Source of the DNA: Agathobacter ruminis
Lineage (GTDB): Bacteria; Bacillota; Clostridia; Lachnospirales; Lachnospiraceae
NCBI RefSeq assembly: GCF_002735305.1
Contig: NZ_PDYG01000008.1
Span: 1-64,000, forward strand
Length of the DNA stretch: 64,000 nucleotides
Direction of reading: 5' to 3'
In this document: positions 1 through 8,499 of the stretch, one piece after another
Position numbering within the stretch: the first letter of the stretch is position 1
Layout of the letters: every line of letters starts with the position of its first letter
Program-made: the position numbers and the translations under genes
Notes under the pieces: model-generated
Seen by the model: only the letters and a program-made list of their open reading frames with translations
Databases searched by the model: none
Told to the model about the DNA's origin: nothing

Positions 1-9
1 CAAACTGGT

Positions 10-38
10 CTCAGTCGGGGTTACAATCTCCGACTGAG
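10..38 (+). other. hairpin upstream of atpE
   Basis: Nine-base perfect inverted repeat (CTCAGTCGG at 10-18, CCGACTGAG at 30-38) with an 11-nt loop. It has no following T run, so it looks like an intercistronic RNA hairpin, perhaps between atpB (presumably just outside the window) and atpE, rather than a terminator. No atpB C-terminus could be recognised in bases 1-158. Confidence 0.5.
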
Positions 39-90
39 ATAAACGCTCCGCGAGGATGCGAAAGAATGACGGCGAAAGAATCTCGCAGAA

Positions 91-146
91 GGGTTAACAC
101 AGAACGGTTAACACAGAAAGATTGACACAGAAAGATTGGCACAGAA
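91..146 (+). repeat. four tandem 14-bp repeats before atpE
   Basis: Four units in perfect 14-bp phase (91-104, 105-118, 119-132, 133-146) all end in CACAGAA and share the pattern NNNTTNRCACAGAA. The last unit runs directly into the atpE ribosome binding site AAAGGAGA. A decamer GCGAAAGAAT is also repeated at 58-67 and 72-81. The position suggests a leader that affects translation or stability of the highly expressed c-subunit message, which is inference. Confidence 0.7.
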
Positions 147-158
147 AAGGAGAAAAAA

Positions 159-383
159 ATGAGTACACTGATTGCTATTGGAGCAGGAATTGCAGTATTA
201 ACAGGTTTGGGAGCAGGAATCGGAATCGGAATTGCAACCGGAAAGGCATGTGAGGCAACTGCGCGTCAGCCGGAAGCAGACAGCAAGATTACAAAGAATC
301 TGATTTTGGGTTGTGCGCTTGCAGAGGCAACCGCGATTTACGGATTTGTTATTGCATTGATGGTTATTGTAATGGTGAAATAG
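159..383 (+). CDS. atpE: F-type ATP synthase subunit c
   Basis: This 74-residue proteolipid forms the membrane rotor ring of the F0 sector. It has two hydrophobic helices joined by the polar loop ARQPEA, and the ion-binding carboxylate is Glu56 in LAEATAIYG. Compared with sodium-type c subunits such as that of Ilyobacter tartaricus, the first-helix Gln ligand is replaced by Ile23 and the Ser after the Glu by Ala57, while Thr58 and Tyr61 are kept. The loss of two sodium ligands suggests proton coupling; this is inferred from motif comparison only. The start has a clear AAAGGAGA site. It opens the visible part of the atp operon, 22 bases ahead of atpF. Confidence 0.95.
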   Translation: MSTLIAIGAGIAVLTGLGAGIGIGIATGKACEATARQPEADSKITKNLILGCALAEATAIYGFVIALMVIVMVK

Positions 384-405
384 CTGATAAAGGCAGGTTG
401 ATGAT

Positions 406-888
406 ATGATTCAAATTTCATTTTGGTCGATACTATTTACCGTTGTCAATTTGTTGATTCTGTTTATTGCATTTCGGATCTTCTTCTTCAAACCGTTGGC
501 AAAGATTATTGCGCAGCGACAGAAAGAAGCGGACGAACTGTACGAGGAGGCGTTGAGCCGACAGAATGATGCGGAAGAATTAAAGAATTCTTATGAGCAG
601 AAATTGATTGGCGCGGAGAGTGAAAGAAAACAGATTCTTGCCGAAGCACGTAAGCATGCGGATGGAGAATATCAGAATATTCTCGCGGATGCAAAGAGTG
701 AGGCAAGTCAGATACACAAAGATGCAGTTGCTGCAGCAGAGCATGAAAAGAAAGAAATCATTGGTTCTGCGCGCAAAGAGATCGCACAGCTGATTGTAGA
801 TGCTACCACCAAAGTGGTTGGAAGCAAGAACAGTGCTGAGGTCGACAGCGACTTATACGAACAGTTTTTAGGAAAAGCAGGTGAATAG
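406..888 (+). CDS. atpF: F-type ATP synthase subunit b
   Basis: This 160-residue peripheral-stalk subunit has one N-terminal membrane helix (about residues 5-28) followed by a long charged, Ala/Glu/Lys-rich helix expected to dimerise as a coiled coil. The length matches the b-subunit family. It anchors the F1 head to subunit a and contacts delta at its C-terminus. The gene overlaps the next one by eight bases (the downstream GTG at 881 lies before the atpF stop at 886-888), which implies translational coupling with the delta-alpha gene. Confidence 0.93.
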   Translation: MIQISFWSILFTVVNLLILFIAFRIFFFKPLAKIIAQRQKEADELYEEALSRQNDAEELKNSYEQKLIGAESERKQILAEARKHADGEYQNILADAKSEASQIHKDAVAAAEHEKKEIIGSARKEIAQLIVDATTKVVGSKNSAEVDSDLYEQFLGKAGE

Positions 889-2902
889 CGTGAGAGAAAA
901 ATCAATTGAATACGCCAGAAGTCTGCAAAATCAGGTGAATGCCAGAGCAAGTCTCGATGCGGCATTGTCCATTATGGATGCAGTGCCTGCAATTCGTGAG
1001 CAACTGGAGAATCCAACGGAATCACTCGAAAAGAAAGTATTGGTTGTGGATCGGATTTTTCCGAAGGAGATTCGCAATTTCCTGAAATTGTTATGCGATA
1101 ACGGCGATTTTGACTGTATCGAAGAGGTGCGTGAAGCACTCGAAGAGCAACCGCAGGGTCAGAAGGATGTCGTAGAGCGGGCCAGACTGACCTATGTGAC
1201 AGCTCCAAATGAGGAGCAGCTCGCAAGAATCCGACAGTTTGTGGTCAAAGAGACCGGAAATGAAGCGGTTGAGATTGATTTGAAAGAGGACGAGACGTTA
1301 GGAAGCGGTTTTGTACTTGAGATTGGCTCCAAGGAATATGACTGGAGTGAGCAGGGACGAATCAATCAGTTAAAAGAAAAATTGAATATGGCTTCCGCAA
1401 CTGCAAGTGAGAAAGGGATTCTTTCGATTCTGCAGGCGAGCGTGGAAGATTTTGAACTCGAAGCAAAGGACAACGAGATCGGAATTGTCAACTATGTCGG
1501 CGATGGAATTGCCAATGTCGATGGCATCGATCATGCATTCTACGGCGAAATCGTCATTTTTGACTGTGGCGTAAAAGGCATGGTGCAGGATGTCAGACGA
1601 GATGAAATCGGTGTCATCCTGTTTGGACGCGACACGGAAATCAAAGAGGGCAGCCGCGTGGTACGAACCGGAAAAATGGCAGGTCTGCCGACCGGAGAAG
1701 CTTTTTGCGGCAGAATTGTCGATGCGCTTGGTGCACCGCTGGATGGAAAAGGCGATATTGACGCGGACGATTTCAGACCGGTGGAGACTCCGGCACCGGG
1801 TATCGTAGACCGAAAATCGGTTACAGTGCCGATGGAGACCGGAATATTGGCAATCGATTCGATGTTTCCAATCGGTCGCGGACAGCGTGAACTGATCATC
1901 GGCGACAGACAGACCGGTAAGACCAGCATTGCGACAGATACCATCTTAAACCAGAAGGGAAAAGGTGTCATCTGTGTTTATGTTGCAATCGGACAAAAAG
2001 CATCCACGATTGCAAAACTTGTGAATACATTGCGCGAACATGATGCGATGAGCTATACGATTGTCGTTTCGGCGACTGCGTCCGATCCGGCACCGTTGCA
2101 ATATCTTGCACCTTATTCCGGAACTGCGCTTGCGGAGTATTTCATGTATCGCGGCAAGGATGTGCTGATTATTTATGATGATTTGTCAAAGCATGCGGTT
2201 GCATACCGTGCAATTTCATTGCTGTTGGAACGATCTCCGGGACGAGAAGCTTACCCGGGTGATGTTTTCTATCTGCACTCGAGATTGCTGGAGCGCTCTG
2301 CGCGACTGACACCGGAAGCCGGTGGTGGATCGATTACCGCATTGCCGATTATCGAGACGCAGGCCGGAGATTTGTCTGCATATATTCCGACGAATGTCAT
2401 TTCTATTACGGACGGACAAATCTTTTTGGAATCAGAATTGTTCTTCTCAGGACAAAGACCTGCGGTCAATGTAGGACTTTCGGTTTCCCGTGTAGGAGGC
2501 GCTGCGCAGACCAAAGCGATGAAAAAAGCGGCAGGATCCATCCGAATTGATTTGGCACAATATCGTGAGATGGAAGTGTTTACACAGTTCTCATCTGATT
2601 TGGATGAGGCGACAAAGGCACAGCTTGCGCACGGAAGAGCATTGATGAATCTGCTGAAGCAGCCGTTGAATCATCCGCTTTCGATGGCAGCACAGGTAAT
2701 TCTGCTTGTGAGTGCAAATGCGCATGTGTTCTCGGATCTCGAGGAAAACCAGATCAAACGGTTCCGCGATGACCTGCTGTCATTCTTTGCAGGCGAACAC
2801 AGCGAAATTATCAGTGCAATTGAATCTTCCAAAGATTTGAGTGACGAAGTCAAAAATGCAATCATTGAAGCTGCAATGGAATTCAAGAACAATCAGGAGT
2901 AG
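881..2902 (+). CDS. atpHA: fused ATP synthase delta-alpha subunit
   Basis: One 673-residue reading frame carries a complete delta (OSCP-type) subunit at residues 1 to about 169 and a complete alpha subunit from about 170 to the end. The delta part ends with the usual LGSGF-type segment. The alpha part has the Walker A motif GDRQTGKTS at 341-349, the beta-barrel start EIGIVNYVGDGIA near 199, and alpha-type C-terminal helices. Met170 (base 1388) lies where a normal alpha subunit would begin, and initiation there would give a standard 504-residue alpha, but only a weak A/G-rich stretch precedes it, not a GGAGG site. An F1 head needs three alpha and one delta, so an unbroken fusion poses a stoichiometry problem. 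GTG starts at 881 or 890 are both possible. Confidence 0.9.
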   Translation: MNSVREKSIEYARSLQNQVNARASLDAALSIMDAVPAIREQLENPTESLEKKVLVVDRIFPKEIRNFLKLLCDNGDFDCIEEVREALEEQPQGQKDVVERARLTYVTAPNEEQLARIRQFVVKETGNEAVEIDLKEDETLGSGFVLEIGSKEYDWSEQGRINQLKEKLNMASATASEKGILSILQASVEDFELEAKDNEIGIVNYVGDGIANVDGIDHAFYGEIVIFDCGVKGMVQDVRRDEIGVILFGRDTEIKEGSRVVRTGKMAGLPTGEAFCGRIVDALGAPLDGKGDIDADDFRPVETPAPGIVDRKSVTVPMETGILAIDSMFPIGRGQRELIIGDRQTGKTSIATDTILNQKGKGVICVYVAIGQKASTIAKLVNTLREHDAMSYTIVVSATASDPAPLQYLAPYSGTALAEYFMYRGKDVLIIYDDLSKHAVAYRAISLLLERSPGREAYPGDVFYLHSRLLERSARLTPEAGGGSITALPIIETQAGDLSAYIPTNVISITDGQIFLESELFFSGQRPAVNVGLSVSRVGGAAQTKAMKKAAGSIRIDLAQYREMEVFTQFSSDLDEATKAQLAHGRALMNLLKQPLNHPLSMAAQVILLVSANAHVFSDLEENQIKRFRDDLLSFFAGEHSEIISAIESSKDLSDEVKNAIIEAAMEFKNNQE

Positions 2903-2905
2903 TCT

Positions 2906-5313
<2,408 letters not shown>

Positions 5314-5327
5314 GTTAGGAGGCAGAT

Positions 5328-5744
5328 ATGGCATCCGCATACCATTTGACAATTGTAGCATGCTCAGGCATTTTTTATGATGGCGAATGTGAATCACTTA
5401 TTTTCCCGGGAACAGATGGTCAGATTGAAGTGCTCAATCACCATGAAACCATGACCGGTGTGATTGAAATCGGGGAAATCAAATATCGCACGCCGGATCA
5501 GGTGTGGCACTATGCCATCATTTCGGATGGCTTGCTGACTGTATACAAAGACGGCAGTGTGAAACTGGTGGTTTATTCCTGCGAAAAACCGGAGGATATC
5601 GATCGGTTCCGTGCGCAGGAAGCACTTGAACGTGCGCAGGAACAATTGCGTCAAAAGCAGAGCATACAGGAATATCATATTTCGGCAGCCAATCTTGCCC
5701 GAGCGATGGCTCGACTCAAGGGGGCCGGAAAAGGGCCGAATTAG
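5328..5744 (+). CDS. atpC: F-type ATP synthase subunit epsilon
   Basis: This is the rotor subunit that couples gamma to the c ring and can damp ATP hydrolysis. The 138 residues comprise the N-terminal beta-sandwich (about residues 6-88, with the conserved IFPGTDGQIEVL region) and a C-terminal helical hairpin rich in Glu, Arg and Ala. It has an AGGAGG site, sits 14 bases after atpD, and is the last gene of the operon before a strong terminator. No atpI or second operon copy is visible. Confidence 0.93.
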   Translation: MASAYHLTIVACSGIFYDGECESLIFPGTDGQIEVLNHHETMTGVIEIGEIKYRTPDQVWHYAIISDGLLTVYKDGSVKLVVYSCEKPEDIDRFRAQEALERAQEQLRQKQSIQEYHISAANLARAMARLKGAGKGPN

Positions 5745-6246
5745 AAATGTAATTAGAAAAGATACTCCATTTCCTAAAAGGAAATAGGAGTATCTTTTTT
5801 GGTTGAATAATAATTTCCAGATCGCCATCTTTGTTGATTCCGCTAATCGTACGATTCTTATAGTCAAACATCATACAGTCTTTCACTTCCGTATTATGCT
5901 TACAATCATAGCCATTCACAGTAATTGTTTGATTAGTTTCATCAATGTGATAATACTTATCATCCATTCGAGAATAAAACTCTTTCATATCTGAAAAGGA
6001 AAATATGTCAAAAACGACTTTCAGCACATAATTTGGTTCGTAATCTTTTTCATATGTATCCAGACACTCTGGGATGAAGGTAAAATAAAAAGGGGTTGGC
6101 ACAGTAATAGGTATATCAATCATATCATACGCACTGTAGCAAGATGAAATGATATATTCATCATCTTTATTCTCACGTAGAACATAATACATATTATCCT
6201 TGTAGAACAACTTTTCTTTTTTGCTATCATAGAATATTATTCCCAC
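5716..6246 (-). CDS. hypothetical protein, possibly truncated
   Basis: This is an unrecognised 176-residue reading frame opposing the atp operon. The middle (about residues 20-145) looks protein-like: acidic, Tyr/Phe-rich, with alternating hydrophobic strands. No known domain or signal peptide could be named. The GTG start has no convincing ribosome binding site, and the last 25 or so residues are read through the atpC terminator and into the 3' end of atpC on the other strand. That suggests the natural C-terminus has been lost or extended, or that this is a gene remnant. The base composition is markedly more AT-rich than the atp genes, which fits the accessory patch that follows. Confidence 0.45.
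   Translation of the reverse strand: MGIIFYDSKKEKLFYKDNMYYVLRENKDDEYIISSCYSAYDMIDIPITVPTPFYFTFIPECLDTYEKDYEPNYVLKVVFDIFSFSDMKEFYSRMDDKYYHIDETNQTITVNGYDCKHNTEVKDCMMFDYKNRTISGINKDGDLEIIIQPKKILLFPFRKWSIFSNYISNSALFRPP
5757..5798 (+). terminator. terminator of the atp operon
   Basis: The stem AGATACTCC/GGAGTATCT is extended by ATTTCC/GGAAAT around a short loop and followed by TTTTTT at about 5795-5800. It starts about a dozen bases after the atpC stop. The flanking A run means it may also work for the opposite strand. Confidence 0.9.
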
Positions 6247-6517
6247 GTTTGAAAAATTAGAAGCTATTTTCTTTCATGTTATCAAATGTTCTTTAATAAG
6301 CAAATGGTATTTTGGTTCCAAATGGAAAAAGCTTTTTGTAATGGATTAAAATTATGCATTTTATGCAAATTGCAAAAATGAAAAGATTAGAGTTGAACTC
6401 TAAATAAGAGCAAGATATCATATATATAAGAAAGAGGTGATGCATATGGACATATAGGATTATGGAAGAAAAAACTGTTGGCGCAGTAGTTTTCTTTACA
6501 TAGTTCAAATAATGAGG
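6247..6517. other. AT-rich intergenic stretch with gene-start remnant
   Basis: No supportable gene. It contains a good ribosome binding site (GAGGTGAT near 6434) in front of an ATG that meets a stop after three codons, suggesting a broken gene start. It also holds a TGCAT-TTT-ATGCA palindrome near 6355. A hairpin at 6468-6494 (stem GAAAAAACTG/CAGTAGTTTTC) shows TTGGCG in its loop and lies just before the left 27-bp repeat. Confidence 0.5.
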
Positions 6518-6544
6518 AACGATATGTTAAACATACCAAATTGT
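6518..6544 (+). repeat. left 27-bp direct repeat of accessory cassette
   Basis: The 27 bases here recur exactly, in the same orientation, at 8381-8407. The repeat contains the interrupted palindrome TATGT-TAA-ACATA. A shared 9-mer GTTGGCGCA precedes both copies (6477-6485 and 8354-8362), each time within a hairpin. The pair brackets four small genes. An attachment site, cassette boundary or insertion duplication are all possible. Confidence 0.85.
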
Positions 6545-6561
6545 AGAATTGTTTAATATAG

Positions 6562-6594
6562 AAATTCCTCTAATATTAAGAAAACGAGGAATTT
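6562..6594 (+). promoter_or_regulatory. hairpin covering ribosome binding site
   Basis: Nine-base perfect inverted repeat AAATTCCTC (6562-6570) and GAGGAATTT (6586-6594), loop 15 nt. The right arm contains the GAGGA ribosome binding site of the next gene and is followed by T residues up to its ATG at 6597. When folded it would hide the site. A weak intrinsic terminator is the alternative reading. Confidence 0.55.
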
Positions 6595-6596
6595 TT

Positions 6597-7277
6597 ATGA
6601 ATAAAATTTCTAATTTAAAAAATTTAATACAGATTACAATTGAATATCGTAACTATCTGAAACAAAGTGGTATTTCTTTTAATGAAGAAGGCTTTCCTAT
6701 ATTTGCGGAAGAAATGTTTTTAACTGATTGGCCTAAATTGGTAATTCCTTATTCGCAAAGAAAAAATTGGCGTGTGAAGAACCCACAAAAGACATTAATT
6801 TGCTTTTTTGATAGTGATTGTCATTTATATCCTAGATTGACCAAAGTGTTAGATGAAATTGATGAGTATAAGAAATATATGGGTGTAATCGGGATGGACG
6901 TAACGATTACGGACGATATGGATGAGGAATGGCAAGCTGTCATTGAACTAGTGAATCAAATGTTTTTGGCTATTCTAGCTGTAAATGGTGTAAAAATTGT
7001 AATTAATACCAGATCCGCAACTTTGGACTTGGCGAGAGTATTTAATAATTTTCCTCAGCAGGTAATGGCTGCTTCCGGATTCCTTGGCTGTAATATAATT
7101 GGCGATGAGAAAGACTTTAGTTATTTGGAAAAGATTCTTTATTTATTACCGAGCAAACTTGTTTTGTATGGAAAACAAGATAAGATTGTAGAAAAACAAT
7201 TAGATGTCATGGGCATTGATTACAGAGTGTATTTAGATTTTCATAGATTATGTAAGGAGGTGCCTTATGTCAGATAG
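6597..7277 (+). CDS. DUF4417-like protein of unknown function
   Basis: This 226-residue soluble protein is the first gene of the repeat-bracketed cassette. The central part (about residues 65-205: LICFFDSD, then GVIGMDVTITDDMDEEWQ, INTRSATLD and GFLGCNIIGDE) resembles in order and spacing the DUF4417 family, which is common on phages and plasmids and has no known activity. I recall this from pattern only, so the assignment is tentative. The ATG at 6597 is preceded by GAGGA with good spacing; a longer in-frame start at 6549 has none. Its end overlaps the following gene by 11 bases, indicating coupled expression. Confidence 0.7.
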   Translation: MNKISNLKNLIQITIEYRNYLKQSGISFNEEGFPIFAEEMFLTDWPKLVIPYSQRKNWRVKNPQKTLICFFDSDCHLYPRLTKVLDEIDEYKKYMGVIGMDVTITDDMDEEWQAVIELVNQMFLAILAVNGVKIVINTRSATLDLARVFNNFPQQVMAASGFLGCNIIGDEKDFSYLEKILYLLPSKLVLYGKQDKIVEKQLDVMGIDYRVYLDFHRLCKEVPYVR

Positions 7278-7644
7278 CAAAGCCGGTTATTCAATAGCTG
7301 CAAAATTTTATGCGCGTATTATGATTCACGGGAATATGCTTGATGCGATTAGATATTACAATAGTAAAATCCGTGAAGAAAAATACAACAAGAATTGGAA
7401 GAAACATATGGTTAACTTAAATGATATTGTTAATCGATTTACACCGGGGGCAAAAGGGAAAGTGAAAGGTGTGAAATTTGTATTTGAAAATTCAAATTAC
7501 ATTATAAAAGCAGATATGCCCTCCGGATATTTACGTATATATGATAAAAAAGCTAAAATGTATACGAAAATTGATGGAACTCCTAGCCGTAGTCTAGAAG
7601 AAACCCATTTTAAAATCATGAAAAGGAAGGAGATGAGAAAATGA
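7267..7644 (+). CDS. small basic protein, possible toxin domain
   Basis: A 125-residue lysine-rich protein with an exceptionally strong ribosome binding site (TAAGGAGGTG) inside the end of the preceding gene. No domain was recognised with certainty. The C-terminal third (residues about 88-120) runs R-x-YD, then Y-x-K-x-DG, then THFKIMKR, an ending similar in layout to several nuclease toxin domains of polymorphic and BECR-type toxins. It is followed by an acidic small protein with a four-base ATGA overlap, the usual geometry of toxin/immunity or toxin/antitoxin pairs. The role is inference; it could equally be a small phage-type protein. Confidence 0.65.
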   Translation: MSDSKAGYSIAAKFYARIMIHGNMLDAIRYYNSKIREEKYNKNWKKHMVNLNDIVNRFTPGAKGKVKGVKFVFENSNYIIKADMPSGYLRIYDKKAKMYTKIDGTPSRSLEETHFKIMKRKEMRK

Positions 7645-7985
7645 GATTTCAACTTGCTAAAACATTAGATGGAATTGAAAAGTATGGTCCTGTTTATGAT
7701 TTAGGATCGGGCTGGCCGGATAAAATTGAGGAGTATGTTGCAGATGATGTAGATGATTGGTTTTTAAACAATATGGTAGATCAAATTAATGCGTCGTGTG
7801 AAACGTTGCTTGATGACGGGGATTATGATTACCTTGATGCAGAAAAGTGTGCTAAACTTGTAAAACTACTTGATAATATTTCGAATGAATTTATACCGGA
7901 AGAGTATGAGATACCGATAGCCACATTAAAAGATTATGCAATAAGAGCAATTCATAATAATACCGGAATTTCAATTGAATTATAG
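7641..7985 (+). CDS. small acidic protein, possible immunity protein
   Basis: A 114-residue, strongly acidic, probably all-helical protein (Asp/Glu-rich throughout, e.g. VADDVDDWF and LLDDGDYDYLD). It overlaps the preceding basic protein gene by the ATGA at 7641-7644. The opposite charges and coupled translation fit an immunity or antitoxin partner. No family name could be assigned. A GGAGG-type site is formed by AAGGAGATG just upstream. Confidence 0.6.
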   Translation: MRFQLAKTLDGIEKYGPVYDLGSGWPDKIEEYVADDVDDWFLNNMVDQINASCETLLDDGDYDYLDAEKCAKLVKLLDNISNEFIPEEYEIPIATLKDYAIRAIHNNTGISIEL

Positions 7986-7997
7986 GAGGACGAATCC

Positions 7998-8393
7998 ATG
8001 AAATTATCATACAAATTATTCGGTGTTTTTTGGGACCAAAAAGAAATCCCCAAAGAATGTCCTTACGTAGAACTGGTTGAAGATATACTGTCAAATTGGC
8101 ATGTTATTTCATTAAGTAAAATATTGGAACAAGAAGAAGTAGAAGAAATAAAGGAAAGCGCAAAGACAATAGTATTATTGATTGATTATCTTCCAATGGA
8201 AAAAAATACTATTGTAATGGACTTCTTTTTAAAAAGGTTACTTCAAATGACAGAGTATTATCATGCGAGAATGGTATGTACGGATTCTGAAAAAACATGT
8301 CGTTTAAATTTGCTGATAAGTAATTATTACAAAAGAAAAACACCGGAGAGATCGTTGGCGCAATCAGTCGGTGTTTTTCAAACGATATGTTAA
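7998..8393 (+). CDS. hypothetical protein at cassette end
   Basis: A 131-residue, mostly helical, unrecognised protein, last gene of the cassette, with a TAGGAGG site and 12-base spacing from its neighbour. The last residues (about 113-131) are encoded by the terminal hairpin and the right 27-bp repeat, which supplies the stop codon. The C-terminus may therefore have been altered when the repeat arrived. Size and position would suit another immunity-like protein, but nothing in the sequence proves it. Confidence 0.55.
   Translation: MKLSYKLFGVFWDQKEIPKECPYVELVEDILSNWHVISLSKILEQEEVEEIKESAKTIVLLIDYLPMEKNTIVMDFFLKRLLQMTEYYHARMVCTDSEKTCRLNLLISNYYKRKTPERSLAQSVGVFQTIC
8336..8378 (+). terminator. 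hairpin at cassette end
   Basis: Ten-base perfect inverted repeat AAAAACACCG (8336-8345) and CGGTGTTTTT (8369-8378) with a 23-nt loop holding GTTGGCGCA. The terminal T run makes it a plausible intrinsic terminator, although it lies within the 3' end of the preceding reading frame. The hairpin before the left repeat shows the same loop motif. Confidence 0.5.
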
Positions 8394-8407
8394 ACATACC
8401 AAATTGT
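8381..8407 (+). repeat. right 27-bp direct repeat of accessory cassette
   Basis: An exact copy of 6518-6544 in the same orientation, 1,863 bp apart. It ends the accessory cassette and supplies the stop codon of the gene ending at 8393. Beyond it, composition returns to the less AT-rich chromosomal type within about 100 bases. Confidence 0.85.
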
Positions 8408-8462
8408 TCTATTATAATATCATTTATAAAGTACGTATTCAATACTATAACTAAATATTCTC

Positions 8463-8499
8463 GTAGAAGCTGAAATATATTATATTTCAGCTTTTCTAC
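8463..8499 (-). terminator. terminator of the ABC-2 operon
   Basis: A long palindrome, GTAGAAGCTGAAATATA and its complement, with a one-base loop and two extra T residues in one arm. It overlaps the stop codon of the minus-strand permease gene. It can act for that operon and also for transcripts arriving from the cassette. Confidence 0.7.

Noticed and set aside
91-146. CRISPR array before atpE
   Set aside because: The units are 14 bp and contiguous with no unique spacers, so this is a simple tandem repeat.
1-158. C-terminal part of atpB
   Set aside because: All three plus-strand frames meet stops early and none shows the expected hydrophobic subunit a ending; atpB is probably just outside.
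6293-6508. 71-codon minus-strand frame in the AT-rich gap
   Set aside because: Its hydrophobic, Cys/Ile-rich composition is expected from random AT-rich DNA, there is no ribosome binding site, and it overlaps the hairpin of the left repeat.
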